Source: Verrucomicrobiota bacterium (GTDB taxonomy: Bacteria > Verrucomicrobiota > Verrucomicrobiia > Methylacidiphilales > JBCCWR01). From it: a DNA stretch of 64,000 bases. Numbering within the stretch: position 1 is the first letter of the stretch; every line of letters starts with the position of its first letter. The translations under genes were made by a program, and so were the position numbers. Positions 52,264-62,339 of the stretch are shown here, piece after piece. The notes beneath the pieces were generated by a model that was not told the origin of the DNA, ran no database searches, and was given only the letters and a program-made list of their open reading frames with translations. Location: positions 1-64,000 of the forward strand of contig JBCCXA010000005.1 of NCBI GenBank assembly GCA_039192515.1. The letters run 5' to 3'.

Positions 52264-53283
52264 ATGAAAAAATACGCCTTGGGCTGCATAGGCTCTATTC
52301 TAATTGTCGCCCTAATGGGTAGCTTAATAGTTAATCTAGTGCTAATCGTCTCGAAAGGTGCTACATCGAGTGGAATGTCTGCTTCTAGTGGCTTTCTGGA
52401 TCCTTTTGAAGAAGTTGTTGTCACAGGTAAGGGATCTTCAAAAGAACAGATAGGGCTTATTAATGTATTTGGTGTTATAGGTTATTCTCAGCCTGGAGAT
52501 GTTTACGACTCTATGGTGGACGATATTATTGCAAAGATTAAAAAGGCCAAAAAGGATTCATCTATCAAGGCAGTGATTGTTCGCATCGATAGTCCTGGAG
52601 GGGAAATTACAGCTAGTGATGTCATTTACCACCACATCAAACAATTAGACGAGGTGAAGCCTGTGGTTATATATATGGACAGTGTAGCTGCTTCAGGGGG
52701 GTATTACTCTGCTATTGCAGGGCGTTACATCATGGCCAATGAGCTCACGATTACTGGAAGTATTGGAGTCATTATGCAAACCCTCCAATTTAAAGAATTG
52801 ATGGACAAGATTGGTGTAAACGGAGTTACCATTAAATCAGGCAGGCTTAAAGATCTGCTAAATCCCTTTCGTGATGCAACTCCTGAGGAAATTCAACTCC
52901 TTCAAAACATGATCGACGAGAGCTATGCTAAATTTGTAGGCCTTGTCGCCGAGGAAAGGGAGCTAGCCATAGACTTATTAAAATCAGAAATTGCGGATGG
53001 CCGCATTTTAAGCGGTAAGCAGGCCCAGGAAGTTGGACTAATTGATCAAACAGGTTATTTCGAAGACGCTATCAAGAAGACAGCTGAAATTGCTGGAATC
53101 AGTGAAAATTCGCAGGTTATCAGATATGAGACACCATTCAGCTTTAACCGGCTGATCAGAATATTCGGTAAAGCTCCAAGCCATCACGGTAAGAAAGTGG
53201 AGCTAGACCTAGGCTTAAATGGTGTTCAGCTACAGCCGGGGAAACTTTACTACATTGCCCCGACATTTGTTCGGGGCCTTTAA
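52264..53283 (+). CDS. sppA: Signal peptide peptidase SppA (S49 family, short form)
   Basis: A 339-residue membrane-anchored serine protease. A transmembrane segment (IGSILIVALMGSLIVNLVLIV) is followed by the S49 core: AVIVRIDSPGGEITASDVIYHHI, then MDSVAASGGYYSAIAGRYIMANELTITGSIGVIM, in which the SGG serine is the nucleophile, and a catalytic lysine is expected in the DATPEEIQ region. It degrades leftover signal peptides in the membrane. A GC-rich hairpin (GCCCCGA ... TCGGGGC, 53257-53277) overlaps its last codons. Confidence 0.92.
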   Translation: MKKYALGCIGSILIVALMGSLIVNLVLIVSKGATSSGMSASSGFLDPFEEVVVTGKGSSKEQIGLINVFGVIGYSQPGDVYDSMVDDIIAKIKKAKKDSSIKAVIVRIDSPGGEITASDVIYHHIKQLDEVKPVVIYMDSVAASGGYYSAIAGRYIMANELTITGSIGVIMQTLQFKELMDKIGVNGVTIKSGRLKDLLNPFRDATPEEIQLLQNMIDESYAKFVGLVAEERELAIDLLKSEIADGRILSGKQAQEVGLIDQTGYFEDAIKKTAEIAGISENSQVIRYETPFSFNRLIRIFGKAPSHHGKKVELDLGLNGVQLQPGKLYYIAPTFVRGL

Positions 53284-53345
53284 TAGATGCTCTTCTCTCT
53301 TATTACGTTGTAGCTTAATCGCCAGGCCTAGGTAGTTTTCTATCT

Positions 53346-54143
53346 GTGGATGATATTTTTTCCCAGCAATCGATGATACAACTACTTTCGGGGTTGTTGA
53401 TTTTCCCTATTAGTTTGCTAGCCCTTAACTATGTGAGAAAAAGGCATAGAGAGTTATTGGCTTATCGCAATCATCTAGTAGAAGCAGACGTGCCTTGGTC
53501 TCTTATGCTGATGATTGTCTTGTCAGTAGCTTTCATTCCCCTCTTACCTGGCCTTAATATGTATCTAGCTGCACTCATGCCTTTCCTCATAGTGCTTGGA
53601 GCTATCATGGTCTTTCTTTCACAGCGAATAGACATCGAGCAATTGTGGATTGGTGGGAAGCTACCCTATCTATTCGTTCTAAAATGGATGATCATCATCT
53701 ATCTTGCTTTACCTCTACCTATGGCGCTGTTAGCCGCTCTCTCAACCTTAATTTTGCATTTCGTTGGGATTGAGACAGATGCTCAAGATACTGTCCAACA
53801 TTTTTTAACTTTAGAGAACACTGAGGACTACTTGTCATTTGTGATCTATGCTTGTGCTATAGCTCCTGTTTTGGAAGAGATTTTCTTTAGAGGATTTTTA
53901 TTTCCTATTATGAAAAAGAGAGCAGGTTCCTTGTTTGCCTACTTGGTGACCGCTATTTTGTTTGGTGCAGTGCATGGTCATCTCCCTTCATTCATTCCAC
54001 TTTCATTTTTGGGACTAGTCTTAGCTTGGTTGTATGATGCCTCAGGCAGATTATGGCTATCTGTATTACTGCACGCGCTCTTCAATAGCATCTCTCTTGC
54101 TCTGTTATTTGTGCTTAAAATGATGGGCATATTGACGCTTTGA
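53346..54143 (+). CDS. CPBP-family intramembrane protease (Abi/CAAX)
   Basis: A 265-residue multi-pass membrane protein of the CPBP family. The diagnostic motifs are E-E-I-F-F-R-G-F-L-F-P (EExxxR), FGAVHGHLPSFIPLSFLGLVLAWLYDASG and LHALFNS. Members are glutamate-type intramembrane proteases related to eukaryotic Rce1. No bacteriocin genes are near. It probably shares a transcript with sppA (62 bp apart). Confidence 0.88.
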   Translation: MDDIFSQQSMIQLLSGLLIFPISLLALNYVRKRHRELLAYRNHLVEADVPWSLMLMIVLSVAFIPLLPGLNMYLAALMPFLIVLGAIMVFLSQRIDIEQLWIGGKLPYLFVLKWMIIIYLALPLPMALLAALSTLILHFVGIETDAQDTVQHFLTLENTEDYLSFVIYACAIAPVLEEIFFRGFLFPIMKKRAGSLFAYLVTAILFGAVHGHLPSFIPLSFLGLVLAWLYDASGRLWLSVLLHALFNSISLALLFVLKMMGILTL

Positions 54144-54282
54144 ATCTTGTTTTCAAACAGTTACTAAATTTTTTATGTAAAACATCGTGAAAAATTGATT
54201 AAAGTTAATTTATTATGGCGATGTTATTTTTTGCAGGTTTCACTCGACTTCTTTTTTTTAAGGCAGAATATGGAAGTAGCTC

Positions 54283-54486
54283 ATGAACAAGATAAACGCA
54301 ATCTTACGAAAATGTTCCTCTGCTTTTGGTGCTAGCAAAGAGGAACAGCATTTCGCCTTTGCTCGCTTTCATCATGTTGATTTTAATTCTCAGACACTTA
54401 GCCAACTAATGTTAGTGCAAAAGAGAAAAATTAATCTAAATGCCCCATCTAGGGAAGAAGTTGAGTCTCAGAGTCCTAGATATTGA
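54283..54486 (+). CDS. Possible 67-residue small protein
   Basis: A basic small protein (MNKINAILRKCSSAFGASKEE, then VQKRKINLNAPSREEVESQ) with GGAAG eight bases before the ATG. Its end overlaps the 3' end of the opposite-strand lptB gene by 11 bases. No family is recognised. The good ribosome site favours a real gene. Confidence 0.42.
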   Translation: MNKINAILRKCSSAFGASKEEQHFAFARFHHVDFNSQTLSQLMLVQKRKINLNAPSREEVESQSPRY

Positions 54487-55201
54487 AACGAGGCCCTAAA
54501 TAAAGCTCCCTAGCAACAGAGTCGTTGATCAGAAAGTCGCTCGTTCCCTCGCTTTCCACACGCCCTTCACATATGAGGTAAGCGCGATCAACAACTGATA
54601 AAGTCTCTCGAACGTTGTGGTCCGTGATTAGAATAGCCAGTCCTTTTTCCCTCAAAGACAATATAATTTGCTGAATATCATATACGGCCATCGGATCAAC
54701 GCCACTAAAGGGCTCGTCAAGCAGCAAGAGAGAAGGGTTCGTAACCAAACAGCGTGCTATGGAGAGCCTCCTTTTTTCACCTCCAGATAGTGTGTACGCT
54801 TTGCTTTTACGAATATGTTCAATACCTAGTTCCATCATGAGCTCTTCACATCTGTCACGACGCTCCTTGGGGGTAAGCTGCAGAGTTTCCAAAATTGCCA
54901 GGATATTATCCTCCACCGTGAGCAGGCGAAAAATCGATTCCTCTTGGGGCAAATAACCAATGCCATGCCGAGCTCGGCGGTACATGGGCATATCACCAAC
55001 GCTCCTTCCGGAAAAGGAGATGGTACCACTTGTTGGTTTGATAAGACCAACTATCATGTAGAAGCAGGTGGTTTTTCCTGCTCCATTCGGTCCTAATAGC
55101 CCGACAATTTCTCCATTGCCCACACGCATACTAACGCCGTTCACTACGTTGCGGTCGCCATAATTTTTAATGAGAGACTCAGTAACAAGCAATTCAAGCA
55201 T
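54476..55201 (-). CDS. lptB: LPS export ABC transporter ATPase LptB
   Basis: A 241-residue ABC ATPase that powers LPS extraction from the inner membrane. Walker A is GPNGAGKTT, the signature is LSGGEKRRLSIARCL, and Walker B is LLLLDEPFSGVDPMAV. The GVDP segment and the Q-loop neighbourhood GIGYLPQEESIFRLLTVEDNILAILE are characteristic of LptB. It closes the LPS operon. The permeases lptF and lptG are not in the window. Confidence 0.95.
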   Translation of the reverse strand: MLELLVTESLIKNYGDRNVVNGVSMRVGNGEIVGLLGPNGAGKTTCFYMIVGLIKPTSGTISFSGRSVGDMPMYRRARHGIGYLPQEESIFRLLTVEDNILAILETLQLTPKERRDRCEELMMELGIEHIRKSKAYTLSGGEKRRLSIARCLVTNPSLLLLDEPFSGVDPMAVYDIQQIILSLREKGLAILITDHNVRETLSVVDRAYLICEGRVESEGTSDFLINDSVARELYLGPRFNI

Positions 55202-55234
55202 AAGCAGGAGGTAAGAGGAGATTGAGAAGTGAGC

Positions 55235-55684
55235 TTATTCTAAGTAAAACTGAAGCTTACTGCGGCCTGTTACTTCCATTTTGTCAGTTTCAGGATAGAT
55301 ATTAATAGTATTGCCCGAGACGATGTTCTCACCCTGGGTTACAACAGGGTTCCCGGTTAAAATGATCTTCTTCTCACCCACAAGATACTCTGCTTCGCGG
55401 CTTTCAGATGATTTATCGGCTTGTTTGATACGCACCTGCCCCTTGGCCAACATGCGCTCTACTTTGTTGTCCACAGTAAAATAGACAACCATTTCTTCGG
55501 TAAATAGTTCAAATTTGGGGTGAGAAACAACTACCTTGCCAGCGAAGACCCCTTGTTTTTCTTCTAGGTTTAGAGTAAAGCTCTCACTTGATATAGTTGT
55601 TTCGGCGTTCTCATTTTGTGCCAGACAAGCGTGCTGCCATGTGAGCGTCAGGATGAGATTAAGGTAGATGAGATGTCTTTTCAT
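55235..55684 (-). CDS. lptA: LPS periplasmic bridge protein LptA-like
   Basis: A 149-residue OstA-fold protein with a signal peptide (LIYLNLILTLTWQHACLA). The body has the short repeating beta-jellyroll strands of LptA (GVFAGKVVVSHPKFELFTEEMVVYF, AKGQVRIKQ, LVGEKKIILTGNPVVTQGENIVSGNTINIYPETDKMEVTG). It bridges LPS between LptC and the outer membrane. Its start overlaps the lptC stop (ATGA), so the two are translated together. Confidence 0.88.
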   Translation of the reverse strand: MKRHLIYLNLILTLTWQHACLAQNENAETTISSESFTLNLEEKQGVFAGKVVVSHPKFELFTEEMVVYFTVDNKVERMLAKGQVRIKQADKSSESREAEYLVGEKKIILTGNPVVTQGENIVSGNTINIYPETDKMEVTGRSKLQFYLE

Positions 55685-56196
55685 TTTACTAATAAATCGT
55701 CTTGGTTCGTGAGTTTAACTTTTACATTGCCTTTTAAATTTCCTTTAGAGCCTGCAAGCTCCCAGTCCATTTGCTCTGCCTCTATGATAAGGCCAGGACG
55801 AATAATCTTAACACCTTTGTCAGTTGTAAGTCGGTTCTGGCTTCGCCAGAAGTCGCTTTGAGTAGAGGTGATTTCCATCACTGTGTCACCCTTTTCAAAG
55901 AATTCAATTTTAAGTCCTCTAACTTTAATACGGCTGGAGGTCATGACCGTGGCCTCTTTACCATGTATTTTCGCTTTGATTTGCCCTTGAGAGTCATGTT
56001 GAGGCATTTCAAAACCCTTAATGATTGAGCCTATGCTGAAATCGGTTTGAGCGAAAAGCAGAGCCAAGGGTAGACATAAGCAGATTAGGATAATAAATAC
56101 TGCACTTACTTTGGTGTTTGGTCGACGCAGTGAACGCTTGTATTTTCTGTCTGCAAACAGTTGACCAGTAAATCTCTCAAGATTGGCTTGCTTCAT
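55681..56196 (-). CDS. lptC: LPS export protein LptC-like
   Basis: A 171-residue protein with one N-terminal membrane helix (VSAVFIILICLCLPLALLF) and a periplasmic beta-jellyroll (GFEMPQHDSQGQIKAKIHGKEATV, TSTQSDFWRSQNRLTTDKGVKIIRPGLIIEAEQMDWEL). The order kdsA-lptC-lptA-lptB supports the call, since sequence conservation in LptC is weak. It overlaps the end of kdsA by 20 bases. Confidence 0.85.
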   Translation of the reverse strand: MKQANLERFTGQLFADRKYKRSLRRPNTKVSAVFIILICLCLPLALLFAQTDFSIGSIIKGFEMPQHDSQGQIKAKIHGKEATVMTSSRIKVRGLKIEFFEKGDTVMEITSTQSDFWRSQNRLTTDKGVKIIRPGLIIEAEQMDWELAGSKGNLKGNVKVKLTNQDDLLVK

Positions 56197-56968
56197 GAAT
56201 AATCTTTAATTTTCGCAAAATTTTGGGAAGAAGAGCAAGAGGAATCATATTCGCACCATCAGAAGGAGATTGAGAGGGTTTCGGATGGGTTTCCATAAAT
56301 AGACCGTCAACTCCAGTGGCCAAAGCAGCTCTAGCTAAATGTGGAGCCATAGCCCCGTCCCCACCTGTGGCTTGGCCTAGAGCTCCAGGCCTTTGCACCG
56401 AGTGTGTGGCATCAAAGATGACTGGATGCCCTTGTTCTCGCATCCAAATTAACGAGCGCATATCTACTACTAGGTTTTGATAACCAAAACTTGAGCCACG
56501 CTCTGTTATGTAATACTTCTTACACCCTGCCTCTTTTAATTTATCTGCAATAGGTTGTATCTCAAGTGGGGAAAGGAATTGGCCTTTCTTGACATTAATG
56601 GTTCTCCCTGTTGCTGCAGCCGCGGAAATGAGGTCCGTCTGCCGGCATAGGAAAGCAGGCACTTGGATGATATCAAGAACCTTTGAGGCGGGTTCGGCTT
56701 CCTCAACCAGGTGAATATCACTGGTAACTGCAATGTTCAATTTGCTTTTGATCTCATAGAGAATTTCAAGTCCCACTCTAAGGCCAGGGCCTCTATAGGA
56801 ATTGATGCTTGTGCGGTTAGCCTTGTCGTATGAGGCTTTAAAAATAAATGGAAGCTCTAGACTCTCTGCAATACTTTTGAGGCGTTTGGCAATTTTTAAG
56901 GCAGAGCTTTTATCCTCAAGAACGCATGGACCTGCGATGAATGTAAAAGGCTTTATTTTCTTAGGCAT
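56177..56968 (-). CDS. kdsA: 3-deoxy-8-phosphooctulonate synthase KdsA
   Basis: A 263-residue enzyme that condenses arabinose-5-phosphate and PEP to Kdo-8-phosphate. [20 protein letters not shown] opens it. The Cys in GPC, rather than Asn, marks the metal-dependent class of this family. [33 protein letters not shown]-like and [13 protein letters not shown] segments are diagnostic. It lies 22 bp after pyrG. Confidence 0.95.
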   Translation of the reverse strand: [263 protein letters not shown]

Positions 56969-56990
56969 CTGCTTGAGTATAAAACGGTGG

Positions 56991-59332
<2,342 letters not shown>

Positions 59333-59335
59333 TGA

Positions 59336-59890
59336 CTAATTTACCTTCTGTATCCACTGTGCAGCCTCTAGCAGTGTCTTGGCCGCATAGTCGGCATTTT
59401 CTAATGCCTCATCTTTTTCATCTTTGTAACTACCGGTTAGAACTAGAATGCTTGAACAACCGGCATTTTTCCCGCACATGACATCTGCAACGCGATCTCC
59501 AATGAAGTAAGATCGAGAAAGATCAAGCTGGTAGGCATCTCGCGCTTGGTTCACATAGGCTGGTAAGGGTTTGCGGTAAGAAAGCTCCTTGTTAGTTCCG
59601 GTCTCAGGACATGCATAGGCATTATATATTTTTGTAAAAGGGCTAGTGACATCTTTTTCTTTAAGCTGTCGAAGCATCTCCTGATTAACGAGCTTTACTT
59701 GCTCCCTTGTAATGTAGCCTCGCCCTACCCCTGATTGGTTAGAAAGAATAAACAATGCATAACCTAGTTCCTTCATAAGCTTTAGAGCTTCTGGTGCGGT
59801 AGGCATTAATTCAACTTTGGAGGGATCTCCATTATAAGGCACATTTTTAATAATGGTGTCATCACGGTCTAGAAAGATGGCGGATTTCAT
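59336..59890 (-). CDS. gmhB: Heptose-bisphosphate phosphatase GmhB-like HAD protein
   Basis: A 184-residue HAD phosphatase of the HisB-N/GmhB group, which would remove the 7-phosphate from heptose-1,7-bisphosphate. Motif I is IFLDRDDTI, motif II ILSNQSGVGRGYIT, and the end has YFIGDRVADVMCGKNAG. Two oddities: the usual D-R-D-G reads D-R-D-D, and the zinc loop C-P-H ... C-x-C is reduced to a single Cys (ACPETGTNKELSYRKP). The position between hldA and kdsB supports the role. Confidence 0.82.
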   Translation of the reverse strand: MKSAIFLDRDDTIIKNVPYNGDPSKVELMPTAPEALKLMKELGYALFILSNQSGVGRGYITREQVKLVNQEMLRQLKEKDVTSPFTKIYNAYACPETGTNKELSYRKPLPAYVNQARDAYQLDLSRSYFIGDRVADVMCGKNAGCSSILVLTGSYKDEKDEALENADYAAKTLLEAAQWIQKVN

Positions 59891-59904
59891 CTATGAAACA
59901 AGGC

Positions 59905-60924
59905 TTACTTGGTAAGAACTTCTTTATTCTGCAAAGAAATATGATTCATGAGTTCCTCAGGTTTTAGGGTTGCTGTTCCAAGTTTTGCAACTACCACACC
60001 GGCAGCATAGTTGGCAATTTCTGCTGCTTCTTCTAATTTAAGGCCAGCTGCTAATCCAGCGGTTAAAAAAGCGATAGCAGTATCACCTGCTCCCGATACG
60101 TCAAAGACTTCTCTTGCCCTGGTGGGTGTGTAGTAAGTCTTTCCGCTTTTGTCAAAAAACACCATGCCCTGTTCCCCAAGCGTGACGAGAAGTTGTTGTA
60201 TCTCCCATTTCCTCAGAAGGATTTTCCCAACTTTATGTAGGCTTTCTAAGTTTTCATCCAGGGGCATACCTGCTGCAGAGTAGGCTTCTAGTCTATTAGG
60301 TTTAACGAGTGTTGCACCTGTCCACTGTAGTGGGTTATTTGGGTTAGGATCGGCAGTAAGGATTTTCTTGTGATCGCGGGAGAGGGAAATGATGCTCTCT
60401 ACAAGACTTTGAGTCAAAAGACCCTTCCCATAGTCTTCGACAATAATTGCATCATACTTATCAATCTGTCTTTCGATGGTAGACAAGAAAGCTTTTTCTT
60501 TTTTTGCAGATAGACTCAACCTTTCTTCTCGATCAACTCGAACTACTTGTTGCTGACGCGCGACGACTCTTGTTTTGACGATAGTTGGGAAACGACTCTC
60601 TGCCTGTAGCATACAACCCTTAATTTTGCACGAATGCAAAATCTTTTGCAGTTCACGTCCTCCAGAATCACGGCCGATAATACCGGCAATATCTGTTGAA
60701 ATCCTAAAATCAGCAAGGTTTCTAGCAACATTGGCCGCACCCCCAGGATATGATGAGTCATGGGTAACATGGACAACTGGCACTGGAGCTTCAGGGGAAA
60801 TTCGAGAAACTTTTCCCCAGACAAAGCGATCGAGCATAACATCCCCAATAACAAGTATGTGAACCTTCTGCATGCGCTTGATGATCTTTTTTAGGCGTTG
60901 TTGAGAAAATATCATTGCAGACAA
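59905..60924 (-). CDS. hldA: Heptose-7-phosphate kinase (RfaE domain I)
   Basis: A 339-residue PfkB-family sugar kinase matching the N-terminal half of HldE/RfaE. ILVIGDVMLDRFVWGKVSRISPEAPVPVVHV and SYPGGAANVARNLADF are hallmark sequences, and the catalytic DVSGAGDTAIAFLTAG carries the base Asp. The C-terminal nucleotidyltransferase domain is missing, so a separate RfaE2 is needed. It is first in the LPS operon, which is transcribed away from folC. Confidence 0.92.
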   Translation of the reverse strand: MSAMIFSQQRLKKIIKRMQKVHILVIGDVMLDRFVWGKVSRISPEAPVPVVHVTHDSSYPGGAANVARNLADFRISTDIAGIIGRDSGGRELQKILHSCKIKGCMLQAESRFPTIVKTRVVARQQQVVRVDREERLSLSAKKEKAFLSTIERQIDKYDAIIVEDYGKGLLTQSLVESIISLSRDHKKILTADPNPNNPLQWTGATLVKPNRLEAYSAAGMPLDENLESLHKVGKILLRKWEIQQLLVTLGEQGMVFFDKSGKTYYTPTRAREVFDVSGAGDTAIAFLTAGLAAGLKLEEAAEIANYAAGVVVAKLGTATLKPEELMNHISLQNKEVLTK

Positions 60925-60972
60925 GACGATAAGGAGTTGCTGAAAAGCTGCAAACCGTAAATATAGATTCTA

Positions 60973-62256
60973 GTGATTTATGATGAAGCCATCAAGTGGC
61001 TGCTCCATTTGCGCAGCCAAGGAATGAAATTTGGGTTGGAGAATATTACCTCTCTATGTAATAGACTAGGCAATCCTCAAAATAATTTAAGGATTATTCA
61101 CTTTGCTGGAACTAATGGCAAAGGATCTGTAATCCAACTCGTTGCCTCTGTCCTAAAGGAAGCGAGTTTGAAAGTAGGGGTTTATACTTCGCCCCATTTA
61201 ATTTCTTTCCGCGAAAGAATTGCCATCGAAGGTATGATGATTTCTAAAGAAGAAATTGTCGCATGGGTTAATAAGCTCAGATCCCTCGATCTACAGATGA
61301 CATTTTTTGAAGCAACTACTGCTATAGCTCTAGGACATTTTAATAAACATAGTGTTGACTGGGTTCTGCTCGAAACTGGCATGGGCGGAAGGTTGGATGC
61401 CACCAATATTGTTCAACCTGAACTCAGTGTCATTACAAGCATTGGTTTGGATCATATGAGATTTCTTGGCTCTACACTGGAAGAAATAGCCACCGAGAAA
61501 GCAGGGATCATCAAGAATGATGTCCCTGTTGTTATTGGAGATTTACCTAAAGAGGCCAGAAAAGCAGTAGAGAGAAAAGCTAGATCTACGGGCAGTGAAA
61601 TAATCTATCACAACCAAAGAACGCTAAAACTACAGTTTCAATCACATCAGTTAGAGGGTATTGCCTTTACTTGGAATGATTCTGCATACTTTACTCGCTT
61701 AACTGGAAGTTATCAGCAAGAAAATATCCGCACGTCATGTGCTGTCTTAGATTGGTTATCAAAAAAAAAGAATGTTTCACTAGAATCGAGCACTGTCGCG
61801 AAGGGCCTCATGCAAGTTATGTGGCCAGGGCGCTTTCAGGTTCTATCTTACGAGCCAATTCGAGTTCTTGACGGTGCTCACAATCGTCCTGCGCTCATAT
61901 CTACGTTTGGAACGTGGATGAAATTAGTTGGCAAGAAACCTGAAATTATTTTATTCTCATGCCAGGGCTTAAGCAAGTGGAATGAGCTCAAGGAAGTCTT
62001 AGACAAGAAAGACTTCGAGTTGTGGCTAGTGCCTTTAAAGTCACCCGCTGCGATAGAGCCTGGTGAAATCAACGCATCATTAACTAGAGCAGAGTCCAAA
62101 GTTTTTACATCTATTAAGGAAGGTTGGGAAGCGGCCAAGGCATCCCAAAGAACCATCCTAGTCATAGGGTCTTTATATCTTGTAGGCGAAGTGATTTCTA
62201 TAGACAAAAAAGCAGACCAAAAAGAGATAGCACTTAATTGGTGGTTCTCTAAATAA
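60973..62256 (+). CDS. folC: Folylpolyglutamate/dihydrofolate synthase FolC
   Basis: A 427-residue Mur-ligase-fold enzyme that adds glutamate to folates. It starts with GTG (IYDEAIKWLLHLRSQGMKFGLENITSLCNRLGNP), matching the usual N-terminus. The P-loop is IHFAGTNGKGSVIQL, followed by YTSPHLISFRERI and VLLETGMGGRLDATNIV. FKVLDGAHN-like RVLDGAHNRPAL is the last domain's signature. Its stop codon lies at the first bases of a repeat fragment. Confidence 0.94.
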   Translation: MIYDEAIKWLLHLRSQGMKFGLENITSLCNRLGNPQNNLRIIHFAGTNGKGSVIQLVASVLKEASLKVGVYTSPHLISFRERIAIEGMMISKEEIVAWVNKLRSLDLQMTFFEATTAIALGHFNKHSVDWVLLETGMGGRLDATNIVQPELSVITSIGLDHMRFLGSTLEEIATEKAGIIKNDVPVVIGDLPKEARKAVERKARSTGSEIIYHNQRTLKLQFQSHQLEGIAFTWNDSAYFTRLTGSYQQENIRTSCAVLDWLSKKKNVSLESSTVAKGLMQVMWPGRFQVLSYEPIRVLDGAHNRPALISTFGTWMKLVGKKPEIILFSCQGLSKWNELKEVLDKKDFELWLVPLKSPAAIEPGEINASLTRAESKVFTSIKEGWEAAKASQRTILVIGSLYLVGEVISIDKKADQKEIALNWWFSK

Positions 62257-62285
62257 AGCCGCATTATGTCACAGAAGTTGAACAA
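62254..62285 (+). repeat. Dispersed intergenic repeat, fragment F (left end only)
   Basis: TAAAGCCGCATTATGTCACAG followed by AAGTTGAAC matches the left end of the repeat family. The remainder of the element is missing. The first three bases are the folC stop codon, as in copy B, which also starts at a stop codon. Confidence 0.5.
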
Positions 62286-62339
62286 GCAATCGTTGCTCCC
62301 ATGAAAGCGCCCCAGCAGCAATAAGTATAGAAATAGCCT

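Noticed and set aside
53257..53284. Terminator at the end of sppA
   Set aside because: The GCCCCGA/TCGGGGC hairpin lies inside the last codons and is followed by only a short T-run, so I note it but do not call a terminator.
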